From NCBI GenBank assembly GCA_026706935.1, contig JAPOXV010000023.1, positions 1 through 64,000 on the forward strand: a stretch of DNA of 64,000 nt, read 5' to 3'. The notes beneath the pieces were generated by a model that saw nothing but the letters and a program-made list of their open reading frames with translations, ran no database searches and was not told the origin of the DNA. The DNA is from Gammaproteobacteria bacterium. Lineage in GTDB: Bacteria > Pseudomonadota > Gammaproteobacteria > Pseudomonadales > Azotimanducaceae. Within the stretch, counting starts at the first letter, position 1. Every line of letters starts with the position of its first letter. Of the stretch, positions 25,592 through 34,204 are shown one piece after another. The position numbers and the translations under genes were made by a program.

Positions 25592-28500
25592 CTATGTGAC
25601 CGCTTGATACGCGTTTTGAAATAGTTTCGCCCATCCACTAAATCGCTGCTCGCGCCGACTTGAAGGATCACGCCAAGTTTGCTGCATAGCGCGAAACACA
25701 CGTTCCGGGTGCGGCATCGCAATCAACGCCTTACCGGTTGAACTTACTAGACCCGCGATCCCTTCTGAAGAACCATTTGGATTTAGTGGATAGTGTTCGG
25801 TCACTTGACTGCCACCGTCAACATATTGCATCGCCACAAGATTGTCTTGAAGAAGACGCTCAACATGACGACGATCCTCACAGTTGGCGCGACCTTCACC
25901 GTGTGCGACTGGTACGGGAATCTGCGATCCCGCCATACCATCTAACCAAGGCGTAGCTACGTCGTTGATACGAACCTGCACGGTTCGCCCTTCGAACCGT
26001 CCTGAGAGGTTCGGTGCCCATGTCACCCAAGCTTCCGCACCCGGAATCAACCCACGTACCTGCGCGAGCATTTGACAACCGTTACAGATGCCGAGGGTTA
26101 ACGTATCCCTTTCAAAGAACTCAGAGAACTTCACCTTTAGTTCCGAACTGTAGAGTATGGACTTCGCCCACCCTCCGCCGCCACCTAAAACGTCCCCGTA
26201 TGAGAACCCGCCGCAAGCAACCAAAACCTGAAAGCGATCAAACGATTCACGTCCTTCCAAAACGTCTGTCATATGAACGTCTACAGCTTCGAATCCAGCA
26301 GCTCGAAACGCCGCAGCCATCTCAAGCTGCCCGTTGATACCCTGATCACGGAGTACGGCAACCATCGGCTTTTTTGTCGCGACGATCGGTGCATGCTCCG
26401 GGTCGAAGGTCAGTTTCTCGGCAAGTCCCTCATCACGCTCTCGTATCAGCGTCCATTCTTCCATAGCACGCGCCGGGTTGTCACGACGACGCTGCATCTC
26501 GTAACTCGTACGGGACCAAATTTCCTCTAAATCGATGAGTGATCTATCGAATTTCGTCTCATTTTCGGTCTGGATAACGAGACGATCATGCGACGCGGTC
26601 TTGCCCAACTCGACGACGGAGAGACCGAGTGCACCTGCTTCACGTTGCCATTGACCAACGTACGTAGGGTCTGTCTCGATGACAATCCCGATTTCCTCGT
26701 TGAATAGAAACTCGACCCAGTCGTCGTCGCACCTCAATTCAACGCCGATGCGTCCCGCTATCGCCTGCTCTAATACAGTCGTAAAAAGTCCTCCGTCCGA
26801 CCTGTCGTGCATCGAGCGGATGCGACCATCATCCAGATGTCGTTGTCCCAACTCAAACAGTGCCTTTAATCGCCGAGGATCGTCGACGTCGGGTGGGGCA
26901 CCCGCTAGTTCCCCAAAAACCTGCGTAGCGACACTGCCTCCTAATCGTTGATGCGTACTAAGTGAAATAAGCAACAACGTAGAGCCGACTTGAGATAGTG
27001 CGGGTGTTACAAACGCGTGTATGTCGGGAACGCGCGCAAATGCGGATATGATGAGTGTAAGCGGCGAAGTCACCGAGTTTTCGTCCCAGTGCGTTGACAT
27101 TGACAAACTGTCTTTACCTACGGGTATCGAGATTCCCAACGCCGGACAGAACTCATCGCCAACCGCCGTCACCGCCTCACGCAATGCTTGATCTTCGTTT
27201 TCGAATCCCGCCGCTGCCATCCAATTCGCTGAGAGTACAACGGATTCAAGTGCCTGAATCCTCACGCCTACCATATTGGTCAGCGCTTCAGCGACAGCGA
27301 TTCGGGTTGATGCAGCAGGGTTTAAGACCGCGATAGGCGACCGCTCGCCTATCGTCATGACTTCTCCCACATCCGACTGAAATCCGGCTGACGTAATCGC
27401 CGCGTCTGACACAGGGACTTGGTATGGTCCAACCATTTGCTCTTGAACGACGAGTCCGGTGATGCTGCGATCACCGATCGTAATGAGGAATTTCTTCGAC
27501 GCAACCGCAGGAAACCGGAGCACCCGGTCAACGACTTCATTGATGTCTACGCTGAGACCGAGCGCTGAGGAGTGGACTCGCGGAGTGACTTCGTACGTTC
27601 GATGCATTCTTGGCGGTTTACCTAGGAGACCATCCATCGGCAGTGCAACCGCGTCAGCGTTGGAATGCAAATCAGCAACGTTCAGATCCTGCGTCTGATT
27701 CGTTTCACCGACGACGGCGAACGGACATCGTTCACGGACACAGACTTGCTCAAACCACGAGAGCCCGTCAGGTCTCAATGCAATAACGTAGCGTTCTTGT
27801 GCTTCGTTACACCAAAGTTCCATCGGGGACATACCCGGGTCTGCATTAGGTACCTTTTTCAGATCGATGAACGCACCACGTTGCAGATCATTGACAAGCT
27901 CCGGAAGTGCGTTAGATAGCCCTCCTGCACCAACATCGTGAATCTTGACGATTGGATTAGCGTGACCTAGACTCGTACAGGTATCGATAACTTCCTGACA
28001 ACGACGTTCCATTTCCGCGTTGTCTCGCTGAACGGATGCGAAATCAAGGTCTTCGTGCGACGCACCCGTACGCATACTTGATGCCGCCCCTCCTCCTAAC
28101 CCGATCAGCATCGCTGGTCCACCGAGAACCACCAGTAGTTCATATTCGTCGACGCTACGCTCTGAGGCATCTACGTGTTCCCGCCGGATGGATCCAAGAC
28201 CACCCGCGATCATTACCGGTTTGTGGTAGCCCCAAGCACGGTGTTTGTCCAGGATGTGTTCAAAGGTGCGAAAGTAACCGAGTAATGCCGGACGACCGTA
28301 CTCGTTGTTGTAACCCGCCGCGCCGAGTGGTCCATCGCGCATGATTTCGTAAGCGCTTGCAATACGGTTCGGACGACCGAGTTCACCTTCCCACGGTTGT
28401 ACGTCATCGTCAATCCGCAGGTGAGACGTGGTATAGCCCACGAGACCCGCTTTAGGTTTGGATCCACGACCAACTGCTCCTTCATCGCGAATTTCACCGC

Positions 28501-29440
28501 CCGAACCCGTTGCCGCGCCTGCATAAGGGGAAATCGCAGTCGGGTGGTTGTGCGTCTCCACCTTCATCAAGATGTCGAGCTGTGTCGCGGAGTCAACGTA
28601 GTGACGCGATTCCAGATCAACATGTTGCACGGGCGTCTTCTCGCCGGTGATAACCGCGGCGTTATCGGCATATGCACTCAGCAATCCTGCAAATTGCTTT
28701 ACCTCCGCCGTGTTTCGTATGGAATCGAATAAAGATCGATCGACACGACGGTTATCAACCGTCCAAGTTGCATTGAAAATTTTGTGGCGGCAGTGCTCAG
28801 AATTTGCTTGTGCAAACATCATTAACTCGACGTCCGTCGGGTCTCGTTCAATCCTCGCGTAAAGAGCAACTAAGTACTGGATTTCGTCGTCTGATAGTGC
28901 AAGTCCAAGCCTTTCGTTAACTTCGCATAACGCAGTCGTTGGTTCGCTTCCGAGTTGAATGTGATCGAGTGGCATCGGCGACACATTAAGAAATAACTGT
29001 TCGAACGATTCCGTACGCAACACGGTTTCGGTCATTCGATCGAAGAGTAGTGGTTCCGCCAGCGCCAGCGCTTCGGCATCAGCGCTCTTAAGCCACCACC
29101 TTACACCGCGTTCGACACGCCTCACCATTGACAGTCCACACAGCTTGAATATCTCAGTCGCTTTGCTCGACCAAGGCGAAATGGTGCCAAGACGCGGTAC
29201 GACGGTCAGATCGGGCGTCGCGGAAATCGATTGAGCGAGGCCACCGGTCTCATAGTCGAGTAGAGCTTTTGCCTTACTCCCTTGATTGGTATCGAATTGC
29301 TCGCTCAATTCGAGAACATGCACGTATTCCGCGTAAATGCAGGACACACGACCACCCGTTGCCGCGATAACTGCAGACTCGGTTTGAGCTAAATCCGATT
29401 GAGGGAGTGGCGCTCCAGCAAGTGGTTGGATCAGGTTCAG
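25592..29440 (-). CDS. purL: Phosphoribosylformylglycinamidine synthase, CTG start inferred
   Basis: A 1282-residue large-type PurL (FGAM synthase; step 4 of purine synthesis): N-terminal domain, an AIRS-like pair (VKVETHNHPTAISPY; IPVGKDSLSM) and a C-terminal glutamine amidotransferase (LGICNGCQMLAQ with the Cys; MPHPERVFR with His and Glu). Standard start codons would begin at GTG 29347 (CIYAEYV), but homologous sequence continues upstream: codons 29438-29348 read LNLIQPLAGAPLPQS..., matching the LxGAPAL opening of the family. The first possible codon is CTG at 29438-29440, directly after the tadA TGA, with AGGAGG seven bases upstream. The length then fits the family (about 1290). Confidence 0.93.
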   Translation of the reverse strand: MNLIQPLAGAPLPQSDLAQTESAVIAATGGRVSCIYAEYVHVLELSEQFDTNQGSKAKALLDYETGGLAQSISATPDLTVVPRLGTISPWSSKATEIFKLCGLSMVRRVERGVRWWLKSADAEALALAEPLLFDRMTETVLRTESFEQLFLNVSPMPLDHIQLGSEPTTALCEVNERLGLALSDDEIQYLVALYARIERDPTDVELMMFAQANSEHCRHKIFNATWTVDNRRVDRSLFDSIRNTAEVKQFAGLLSAYADNAAVITGEKTPVQHVDLESRHYVDSATQLDILMKVETHNHPTAISPYAGAATGSGGEIRDEGAVGRGSKPKAGLVGYTTSHLRIDDDVQPWEGELGRPNRIASAYEIMRDGPLGAAGYNNEYGRPALLGYFRTFEHILDKHRAWGYHKPVMIAGGLGSIRREHVDASERSVDEYELLVVLGGPAMLIGLGGGAASSMRTGASHEDLDFASVQRDNAEMERRCQEVIDTCTSLGHANPIVKIHDVGAGGLSNALPELVNDLQRGAFIDLKKVPNADPGMSPMELWCNEAQERYVIALRPDGLSWFEQVCVRERCPFAVVGETNQTQDLNVADLHSNADAVALPMDGLLGKPPRMHRTYEVTPRVHSSALGLSVDINEVVDRVLRFPAVASKKFLITIGDRSITGLVVQEQMVGPYQVPVSDAAITSAGFQSDVGEVMTIGERSPIAVLNPAASTRIAVAEALTNMVGVRIQALESVVLSANWMAAAGFENEDQALREAVTAVGDEFCPALGISIPVGKDSLSMSTHWDENSVTSPLTLIISAFARVPDIHAFVTPALSQVGSTLLLISLSTHQRLGGSVATQVFGELAGAPPDVDDPRRLKALFELGQRHLDDGRIRSMHDRSDGGLFTTVLEQAIAGRIGVELRCDDDWVEFLFNEEIGIVIETDPTYVGQWQREAGALGLSVVELGKTASHDRLVIQTENETKFDRSLIDLEEIWSRTSYEMQRRRDNPARAMEEWTLIRERDEGLAEKLTFDPEHAPIVATKKPMVAVLRDQGINGQLEMAAAFRAAGFEAVDVHMTDVLEGRESFDRFQVLVACGGFSYGDVLGGGGGWAKSILYSSELKVKFSEFFERDTLTLGICNGCQMLAQVRGLIPGAEAWVTWAPNLSGRFEGRTVQVRINDVATPWLDGMAGSQIPVPVAHGEGRANCEDRRHVERLLQDNLVAMQYVDGGSQVTEHYPLNPNGSSEGIAGLVSSTGKALIAMPHPERVFRAMQQTWRDPSSRREQRFSGWAKLFQNAYQAVT

Positions 29441-29926
29441 TCAACCGCCTCCTCGTTTACGCTCGAAAAAATCGGAAAGCGCGGCACTACAGTCTTCAGC
29501 GAGAATTCCGTCAGAAACTTCGATACGATGATTGTGCGACGGCCAATAGAGCAAGTTACCGTGAGAATGAACGACGCCAGATTTCGGCGCGCGACATCCG
29601 TAAACCAATCGTGTGATACGCGCATGTACCATCGCGCCGACACACATCATGCAAGGCTCAAGGGTGACATATAGCGTCGAATCAACCAAGCGATAGTTAC
29701 CTATACGGCGCCCCGCATCTCTTAAAGCGATGATTTCCGCGTGTGCAGTCGGATCATTCGTCTGGATCTGACACGATGCGCCTTGACCTACGACGTCACC
29801 GTCCCGAACCAATACGGCTCCGACCGGAATTTCGCCGTTCTCTTCTGCAATATGCGCTTGGCGTAATGCCTTACGCATGAATTCTTCGTCGGCGTCGTCA
29901 GGCACGTAATCGATCTTCGACGCCAA
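29441..29926 (-). CDS. tadA: tRNA adenosine(34) deaminase TadA
   Basis: A 161-residue zinc deaminase that converts A34 to inosine in tRNA-Arg(ACG). TAHAEIIALRDA holds the zinc His and catalytic Glu; TLEPCMMCVGAMVHARI supplies the two zinc Cys. The N-terminus begins at TTG 29926, a weak ribosome site; the homologous EIPVGAVLV follows 32 residues in, consistent with E. coli TadA. It lies 12 bases after the EF-G-like gene and its last codons (ERKRGGG) encode the AGGAGG used by purL. Confidence 0.92.
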   Translation of the reverse strand: MASKIDYVPDDADEEFMRKALRQAHIAEENGEIPVGAVLVRDGDVVGQGASCQIQTNDPTAHAEIIALRDAGRRIGNYRLVDSTLYVTLEPCMMCVGAMVHARITRLVYGCRAPKSGVVHSHGNLLYWPSHNHRIEVSDGILAEDCSAALSDFFERKRGGG

Positions 29927-29938
29927 CGAAGCTAACGA

Positions 29939-31981
29939 CTATTCCTCTTCAACTGGATGGAATGCTGCCGCTAGTTCTTTCTGCAACTGTGCTTGAACCG
30001 GCGCATAATGGCTGAATTGCATCGAGTACGTACCACGACCTCCAGAAACTGAACTCAATCGCGAGTGATACGTCTGGAGCTCGCGCAATGGCGCCTGACC
30101 TTGAATTTCAACGCTGTTATCTGGTTGAACTTCAGAACCGTTCACCATACCTCCCATTGATGAAAGGTCACCTGCGACATCGCCCATACAGTCGTTCGGG
30201 ACATTTAGATTAATATCGACAATCGGTTCCATTACGATCGGTCGAGCTTTCGTAACAGCATCCATGAAGGCGCGCTTGCCTGCTTGTACAAACGCAATTT
30301 CTTTTGAGTCGACGGAATGGTGCTTGCCGTCGTACACCGAGACTTTGATATCCTGCATTTCGTGACCTGAAATCGCGCCAGATTCCATCACTTGCAGGAT
30401 GCCTTTCTCAACTGCGGGAATGAACTGTCCTGGGATGACGCCACCAACGATGTTGTCCTCAAAGACGAATCCTCCGCCACGCTGCATCGGTTCAACCTTC
30501 AAATAAACCTCGCCGAATTGACCCGCACCACCTGATTGTTTCTTATGACGGTGATGCCCTTCTGCGGACGCGGTAATCGTTTCCCGATATTCGATGGCCG
30601 GTACACGCGTCTCGATTGTCAGACCATGGTCTTCGCGGAGCTCCTCAAGAACGACGCGGAGGTGCATTTCCCCTAAACCTCGTAAGACCGTTTCATTCAA
30701 AGCAACAACGTGTTCAACTGCGATAGATGGATCCTCTGTGGCAACTGTCTGTAGTGCTTCAGAAACTTTCTGCGCATTACTATCGTCCGGCGTGGAGATC
30801 GCCAATCCGTAGACAGGAATGGGTAATTCGATCGGCTTCATTCGTACCGTATCTTCATCATGCGAGTCATGCATGACCGCGTTGTAATTGACATCTTCGG
30901 CGCGAGGTATCGCGCATATGTCTCCTGCAACAGCCGCGTCAATTTCCGTTTGTTGCTCCCCAAGCAGTTGCGTGAGGTGTTGAACCTTCATTGCCTTGCG
31001 AGCGCCGTCAACGAATAACTGTGAACCGTTCTGCAGTGTGCCATGGTGTACTCGGAGCAATGCCATTCGTCCCTTGAACTGGTCCTCAACAACGTTAAAC
31101 ACGTGGCCAAGGACATGACCATTCGCCGCTAAGCCTTCACTATCGGTCTCCGAATCAGTCCCACCTTCAACAAACTGCGCAGGATTCCCCTCCGTCGGGT
31201 TGGGCATGAGACGAGTCATGGTGGTAAGTAGGTCTTCGATCCCTACCCCGCTAGATGCCGATGTATAGCAAATCGGCACCAAGTGACCTTCGCGTAGGGA
31301 CTGTTCAAAAACCTCGTGCATCCGCTCTTCAGGTAACTCTTCCTCTTCGAGGTAGAGTGCCATTAGTTCTTCGTCAACTTCAACGATTTGATCAATGATC
31401 TGCTCATGCGCGTCTTCGACTGAGCTGAAATTTGTGTCGCCAGTGCTACTTGCGGAAAAGCAGTCAACCACACCTGTCAGATCCGTATTCGGCAAATTGA
31501 TCGGTAGGCACTCCGATCCCAGTGTCTCTCGGATTTGTTCCGTAACGGCTTCGAGATCAACGTTTTCCGCTTCTATCTTGTTCACGATGACCATACGACA
31601 GAGTTTTTGATCTTCTGCGTATTTCGCGATTTTCATCGTATGCGAATCAACGCCAACGTTAGCGTCGACAACGATTGCTACGCTCTCAACCGCCGGTAAC
31701 GCCGCGAGCATCCGGCCGATGAAATCTGGGAATCCGGGATTGTCGATCAGGTTTATATGTCGCGATCCACAATCGAATGAGCAAACTGTTGGTACAAGTG
31801 AATGTTGCATGCTCTTTTCACGCGGGCGATAGTCGGACACGGTTGTGCCCGCGTCAACATGACCTTGTGCGTTGATTGCCTCAGCTTTGTAGAGCATGGC
31901 TTCAGCGACGGTTGTTTTGCCTACACCCGCGCCGCCAATCAGAGCAAGATTGAGGATATCCTGAGTCGAATAAGCCATCAC
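29939..31981 (-). CDS. Elongation factor G-like GTPase (EF-G2 type)
   Basis: A 680-residue translational-GTPase-like protein. Domain I: GGAGVGKTTVAE (P-loop), DNPGFPDFIG (G3) and VNKIEAEN where canonical NKxD is expected, so G4 reads NKIE. Domains II-V follow: GLGEMHLRVVLEEL, GVIPGQFIPAVEKGI and the C-terminal YHSRLSSVSGGRGTYSMQF. The last two are EF-G-typical. The altered G4 and acidic insertions place it among the EF-G-like paralogues rather than the main fusA. Role in ribosome recycling or stress is not established. First gene of the tadA-purL operon. Confidence 0.85.
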   Translation of the reverse strand: MMAYSTQDILNLALIGGAGVGKTTVAEAMLYKAEAINAQGHVDAGTTVSDYRPREKSMQHSLVPTVCSFDCGSRHINLIDNPGFPDFIGRMLAALPAVESVAIVVDANVGVDSHTMKIAKYAEDQKLCRMVIVNKIEAENVDLEAVTEQIRETLGSECLPINLPNTDLTGVVDCFSASSTGDTNFSSVEDAHEQIIDQIVEVDEELMALYLEEEELPEERMHEVFEQSLREGHLVPICYTSASSGVGIEDLLTTMTRLMPNPTEGNPAQFVEGGTDSETDSEGLAANGHVLGHVFNVVEDQFKGRMALLRVHHGTLQNGSQLFVDGARKAMKVQHLTQLLGEQQTEIDAAVAGDICAIPRAEDVNYNAVMHDSHDEDTVRMKPIELPIPVYGLAISTPDDSNAQKVSEALQTVATEDPSIAVEHVVALNETVLRGLGEMHLRVVLEELREDHGLTIETRVPAIEYRETITASAEGHHRHKKQSGGAGQFGEVYLKVEPMQRGGGFVFEDNIVGGVIPGQFIPAVEKGILQVMESGAISGHEMQDIKVSVYDGKHHSVDSKEIAFVQAGKRAFMDAVTKARPIVMEPIVDINLNVPNDCMGDVAGDLSSMGGMVNGSEVQPDNSVEIQGQAPLRELQTYHSRLSSVSGGRGTYSMQFSHYAPVQAQLQKELAAAFHPVEEE

Positions 31982-32212
31982 GGTATGTGCTCCGTAAAAA
32001 ACAATGAGTGAACGCGTTAATACAACGCGATGTGTCCTAAAGTTGATCGCGGTTTCAATCGGGAGCCCATCGGCACGTCAACAGCAATACCACGATATAG
32101 CTTATAGGAGGTAGCTAGAGCTCGTAGTTTATCAGCAGTTCGAGTTGCTAATTCAGGCTTCTTTCGTCCCCTCAACTGGTTGCGCCTTAACCTGAGCTTA
32201 TCAGTGCCAAAT

Positions 32213-32243
32213 TAAAACGCCCTGCGACCGAAATCGCAGGGCG
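32213..32243 (-). terminator. Rho-independent terminator of the D-aminoacylase gene
   Basis: CGCCCTGCGA at 32218-32227 pairs perfectly with TCGCAGGGCG at 32234-32243 around a six-base loop. On the minus strand the stem is followed by GTTTTAATTT (32217 and below), giving a U-run. It lies 37 bases after the stop of the minus-strand amidohydrolase. The rest of 31982-32279 shows no gene. Confidence 0.85.
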
Positions 32244-32279
32244 TACAAGTTAGCTATTGCTTATCGCTAAGCGCTATTG

Positions 32280-33974
32280 CTAGTCACGAATGAAGTCGCG
32301 GATGACTTCGCCTGGTCGATTACCAGTGTACTCGCCATTTTCGATGACGACTTGACCTGCAACGATTGTCGCATCGTAGCCCTTGCTCTTGACGACCAAG
32401 CGACCTCCATTGTGTGGGAAGTCGTTCACGTATTCTGGATGACACGATTTCAGTTCGTCGTAATCGATGACGTTGAGATCTGCGTGCCAACCTTCGCGCA
32501 CTTCACCACGTTTCTTCAGACCGAGTACTTCAGCGGACTTACCCGAAATTCGGTGAACCGCTTCTTGAAGGGTGTACACCCCTCGATCTCTCGTCAGCTC
32601 GCCGAGTAAGAACGTCGGCGAATCTGCATCCGTGAATTGACCAACGTGTGCTCCCGCGTCACCCAACATCGGAATCACATACGGCAGTCGCATGTAGTTC
32701 CACTGATTCTCAAGTGCGCCGCCGAAAGCCCAAAGATTCCAGAGTTCCTTACCATCAGATTCGATGAGCCGGTCAACATAAATCTCGACCGGATCCTTTC
32801 CAGCTTCATCCGCAAGTCTCTGCAGGTTTTTCTGGTTTTCAAGATCGTAATCTGGGTATTCGCCGAATCCCATTGGGTGCAAGATACGCGCCGTTTGCCC
32901 GAAGCCACCGTTCTCGATCGCTTCAGAGATCAGCTTTTCGCGAACCTCAGGTTTCTTCATCTCCGCAACGCGCTCCGCAATGCTTGGCAGCTTCATCAGT
33001 TCACGCCAAGCCGGAGTGCGGAGATACGATTGCTGAGCCAGACCGAAGAACGATCCGCTTGGACGGGTGTGGCAAATCGACGAGATCCGACGCCCGGCTT
33101 CATTGTTACGACCGAGGAAATCTTCCCAACTCGAAACTCCACCGTCGCCTTGAGGACCTGTACCGCCCGAAAAGAGCACCTGGCAGCCTAGCTCAGCGCC
33201 GGTCTCAAACATCTTCCGTTCCACTTCGTAACGAGTTCGCATATCCGGGGCCGCTTGGAATAAGCCACCACGACCACCTGCGTCGACAACTGCGCGTTGT
33301 ATCGCTGACGTCTCCCGCTCATCTGCCCATGTACCAGGCGTCAATCGACCGTCAGGTACTCGGTGACCGAGAAATCGAGATGTCGAGAAGCCAACTGCGC
33401 CGCCTTCGACGGATTCCTTAACCAGTTCAACGATGCGTTTCAATTCACGATCGTCAGCCTGAACTCCTTCGTCGCAACTCTTGTCACCCATCGCTTCGAA
33501 GCGAATAGCAGAATGTCCGCACATACCGACGACATTCAGTGCTGGGCGGAGCGTCTGTAGAGAGTCGAGGTACTCGCCGAAACTGGTCCAGTTCCACGGT
33601 AGACCGTCCATGATGGCATCTGCCGCAATATCCTCAACCGCCTCCATTAATTTGGCGAGATACGAGCGATTGTCTTCTGCACAAGGCGCGAAAGTTACAC
33701 CGCAGTTGCCAATGAGTGCGGTCGTGACGCCATGATAAGAACTTGGTCGCATTTCCGGATCCCATCCGATTTGAGCGTCCAGGTGCGTGTGTAGATCAAC
33801 AAAGCCCGGGGTTACCAACTTGCCGGTTGCATCGATGGTCTGTTCAGCTTCTGCTTCTGATAGATCACCAACTCGACTGATCACACCGTCGTCGACGGCG
33901 ACGTCCGCTCTTCGCGGTTCGGCGCCAGTACCGTCAACGAGCGTACCACCCGAGATGATCATTGAATGTGACAT
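32280..33974 (-). CDS. N-acyl-D-amino-acid deacylase / amidohydrolase family
   Basis: A 564-residue amidohydrolase. DLHTHLDAQIGWDPEMRPS (HxH metal ligands near residue 63), TTALIGNCGVTFAPC, VVGMCGHSAIR, SICHTRPSG and GDAGAHVGQFTDAD (final Asp) match the D-aminoacylase/N-acyl-D-amino-acid deacylase subgroup. These release D-amino acids from N-acyl forms, such as cell-wall or peptide debris. AGGG lies six bases before ATG 33974. A terminator follows. Substrate specificity is not fixed by sequence. Confidence 0.85.
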   Translation of the reverse strand: MSHSMIISGGTLVDGTGAEPRRADVAVDDGVISRVGDLSEAEAEQTIDATGKLVTPGFVDLHTHLDAQIGWDPEMRPSSYHGVTTALIGNCGVTFAPCAEDNRSYLAKLMEAVEDIAADAIMDGLPWNWTSFGEYLDSLQTLRPALNVVGMCGHSAIRFEAMGDKSCDEGVQADDRELKRIVELVKESVEGGAVGFSTSRFLGHRVPDGRLTPGTWADERETSAIQRAVVDAGGRGGLFQAAPDMRTRYEVERKMFETGAELGCQVLFSGGTGPQGDGGVSSWEDFLGRNNEAGRRISSICHTRPSGSFFGLAQQSYLRTPAWRELMKLPSIAERVAEMKKPEVREKLISEAIENGGFGQTARILHPMGFGEYPDYDLENQKNLQRLADEAGKDPVEIYVDRLIESDGKELWNLWAFGGALENQWNYMRLPYVIPMLGDAGAHVGQFTDADSPTFLLGELTRDRGVYTLQEAVHRISGKSAEVLGLKKRGEVREGWHADLNVIDYDELKSCHPEYVNDFPHNGGRLVVKSKGYDATIVAGQVVIENGEYTGNRPGEVIRDFIRD

Positions 33975-34140
33975 AAGTCCCTCCGTGGGATATTTAGACG
34001 ACTAACAGAGAGTCGACAGGCATATTTAACGGATTTACTCACAGAGCCTCGAAAACGCGTCGCAGAATGTCAACTATGGAGAGTCGCCTTGTTTAGTAGT
34101 ACGAATCGCAAAAGCAAAATATGCACGCTCTCGATCTCAT

Positions 34141-34169
34141 TTGACAAGCTCATCCATGTACTCGATGAT
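34141..34169 (+). promoter_or_regulatory. Putative promoter of the DUF262 gene
   Basis: TTGACA (34141-34146, perfect -35) with a 17-base spacer and GATGAT (34164-34169, four of six -10 matches), 35 bases before the ATG. It is the clearest sigma-70 -35 I saw in the window. Confidence 0.45.
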
Positions 34170-34204
34170 AGAGTGCAGTAGAGCAGCAACGTACAAGGTT
34201 TCAT

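Noticed and set aside
29438..29443. TGA between tadA and purL as a selenocysteine codon giving a TadA-PurL fusion
   Set aside because: SelD is present in the window, but TadA ends at its normal place, an AGGAGG precedes CTG, and no SECIS-like hairpin was recognised; separate starts are simpler.
32213..32243. tRNA-like hairpin near 32.2 kb
   Set aside because: A single perfect stem with a U-run on the minus strand is a terminator; no cloverleaf arms or T-loop motif are present.
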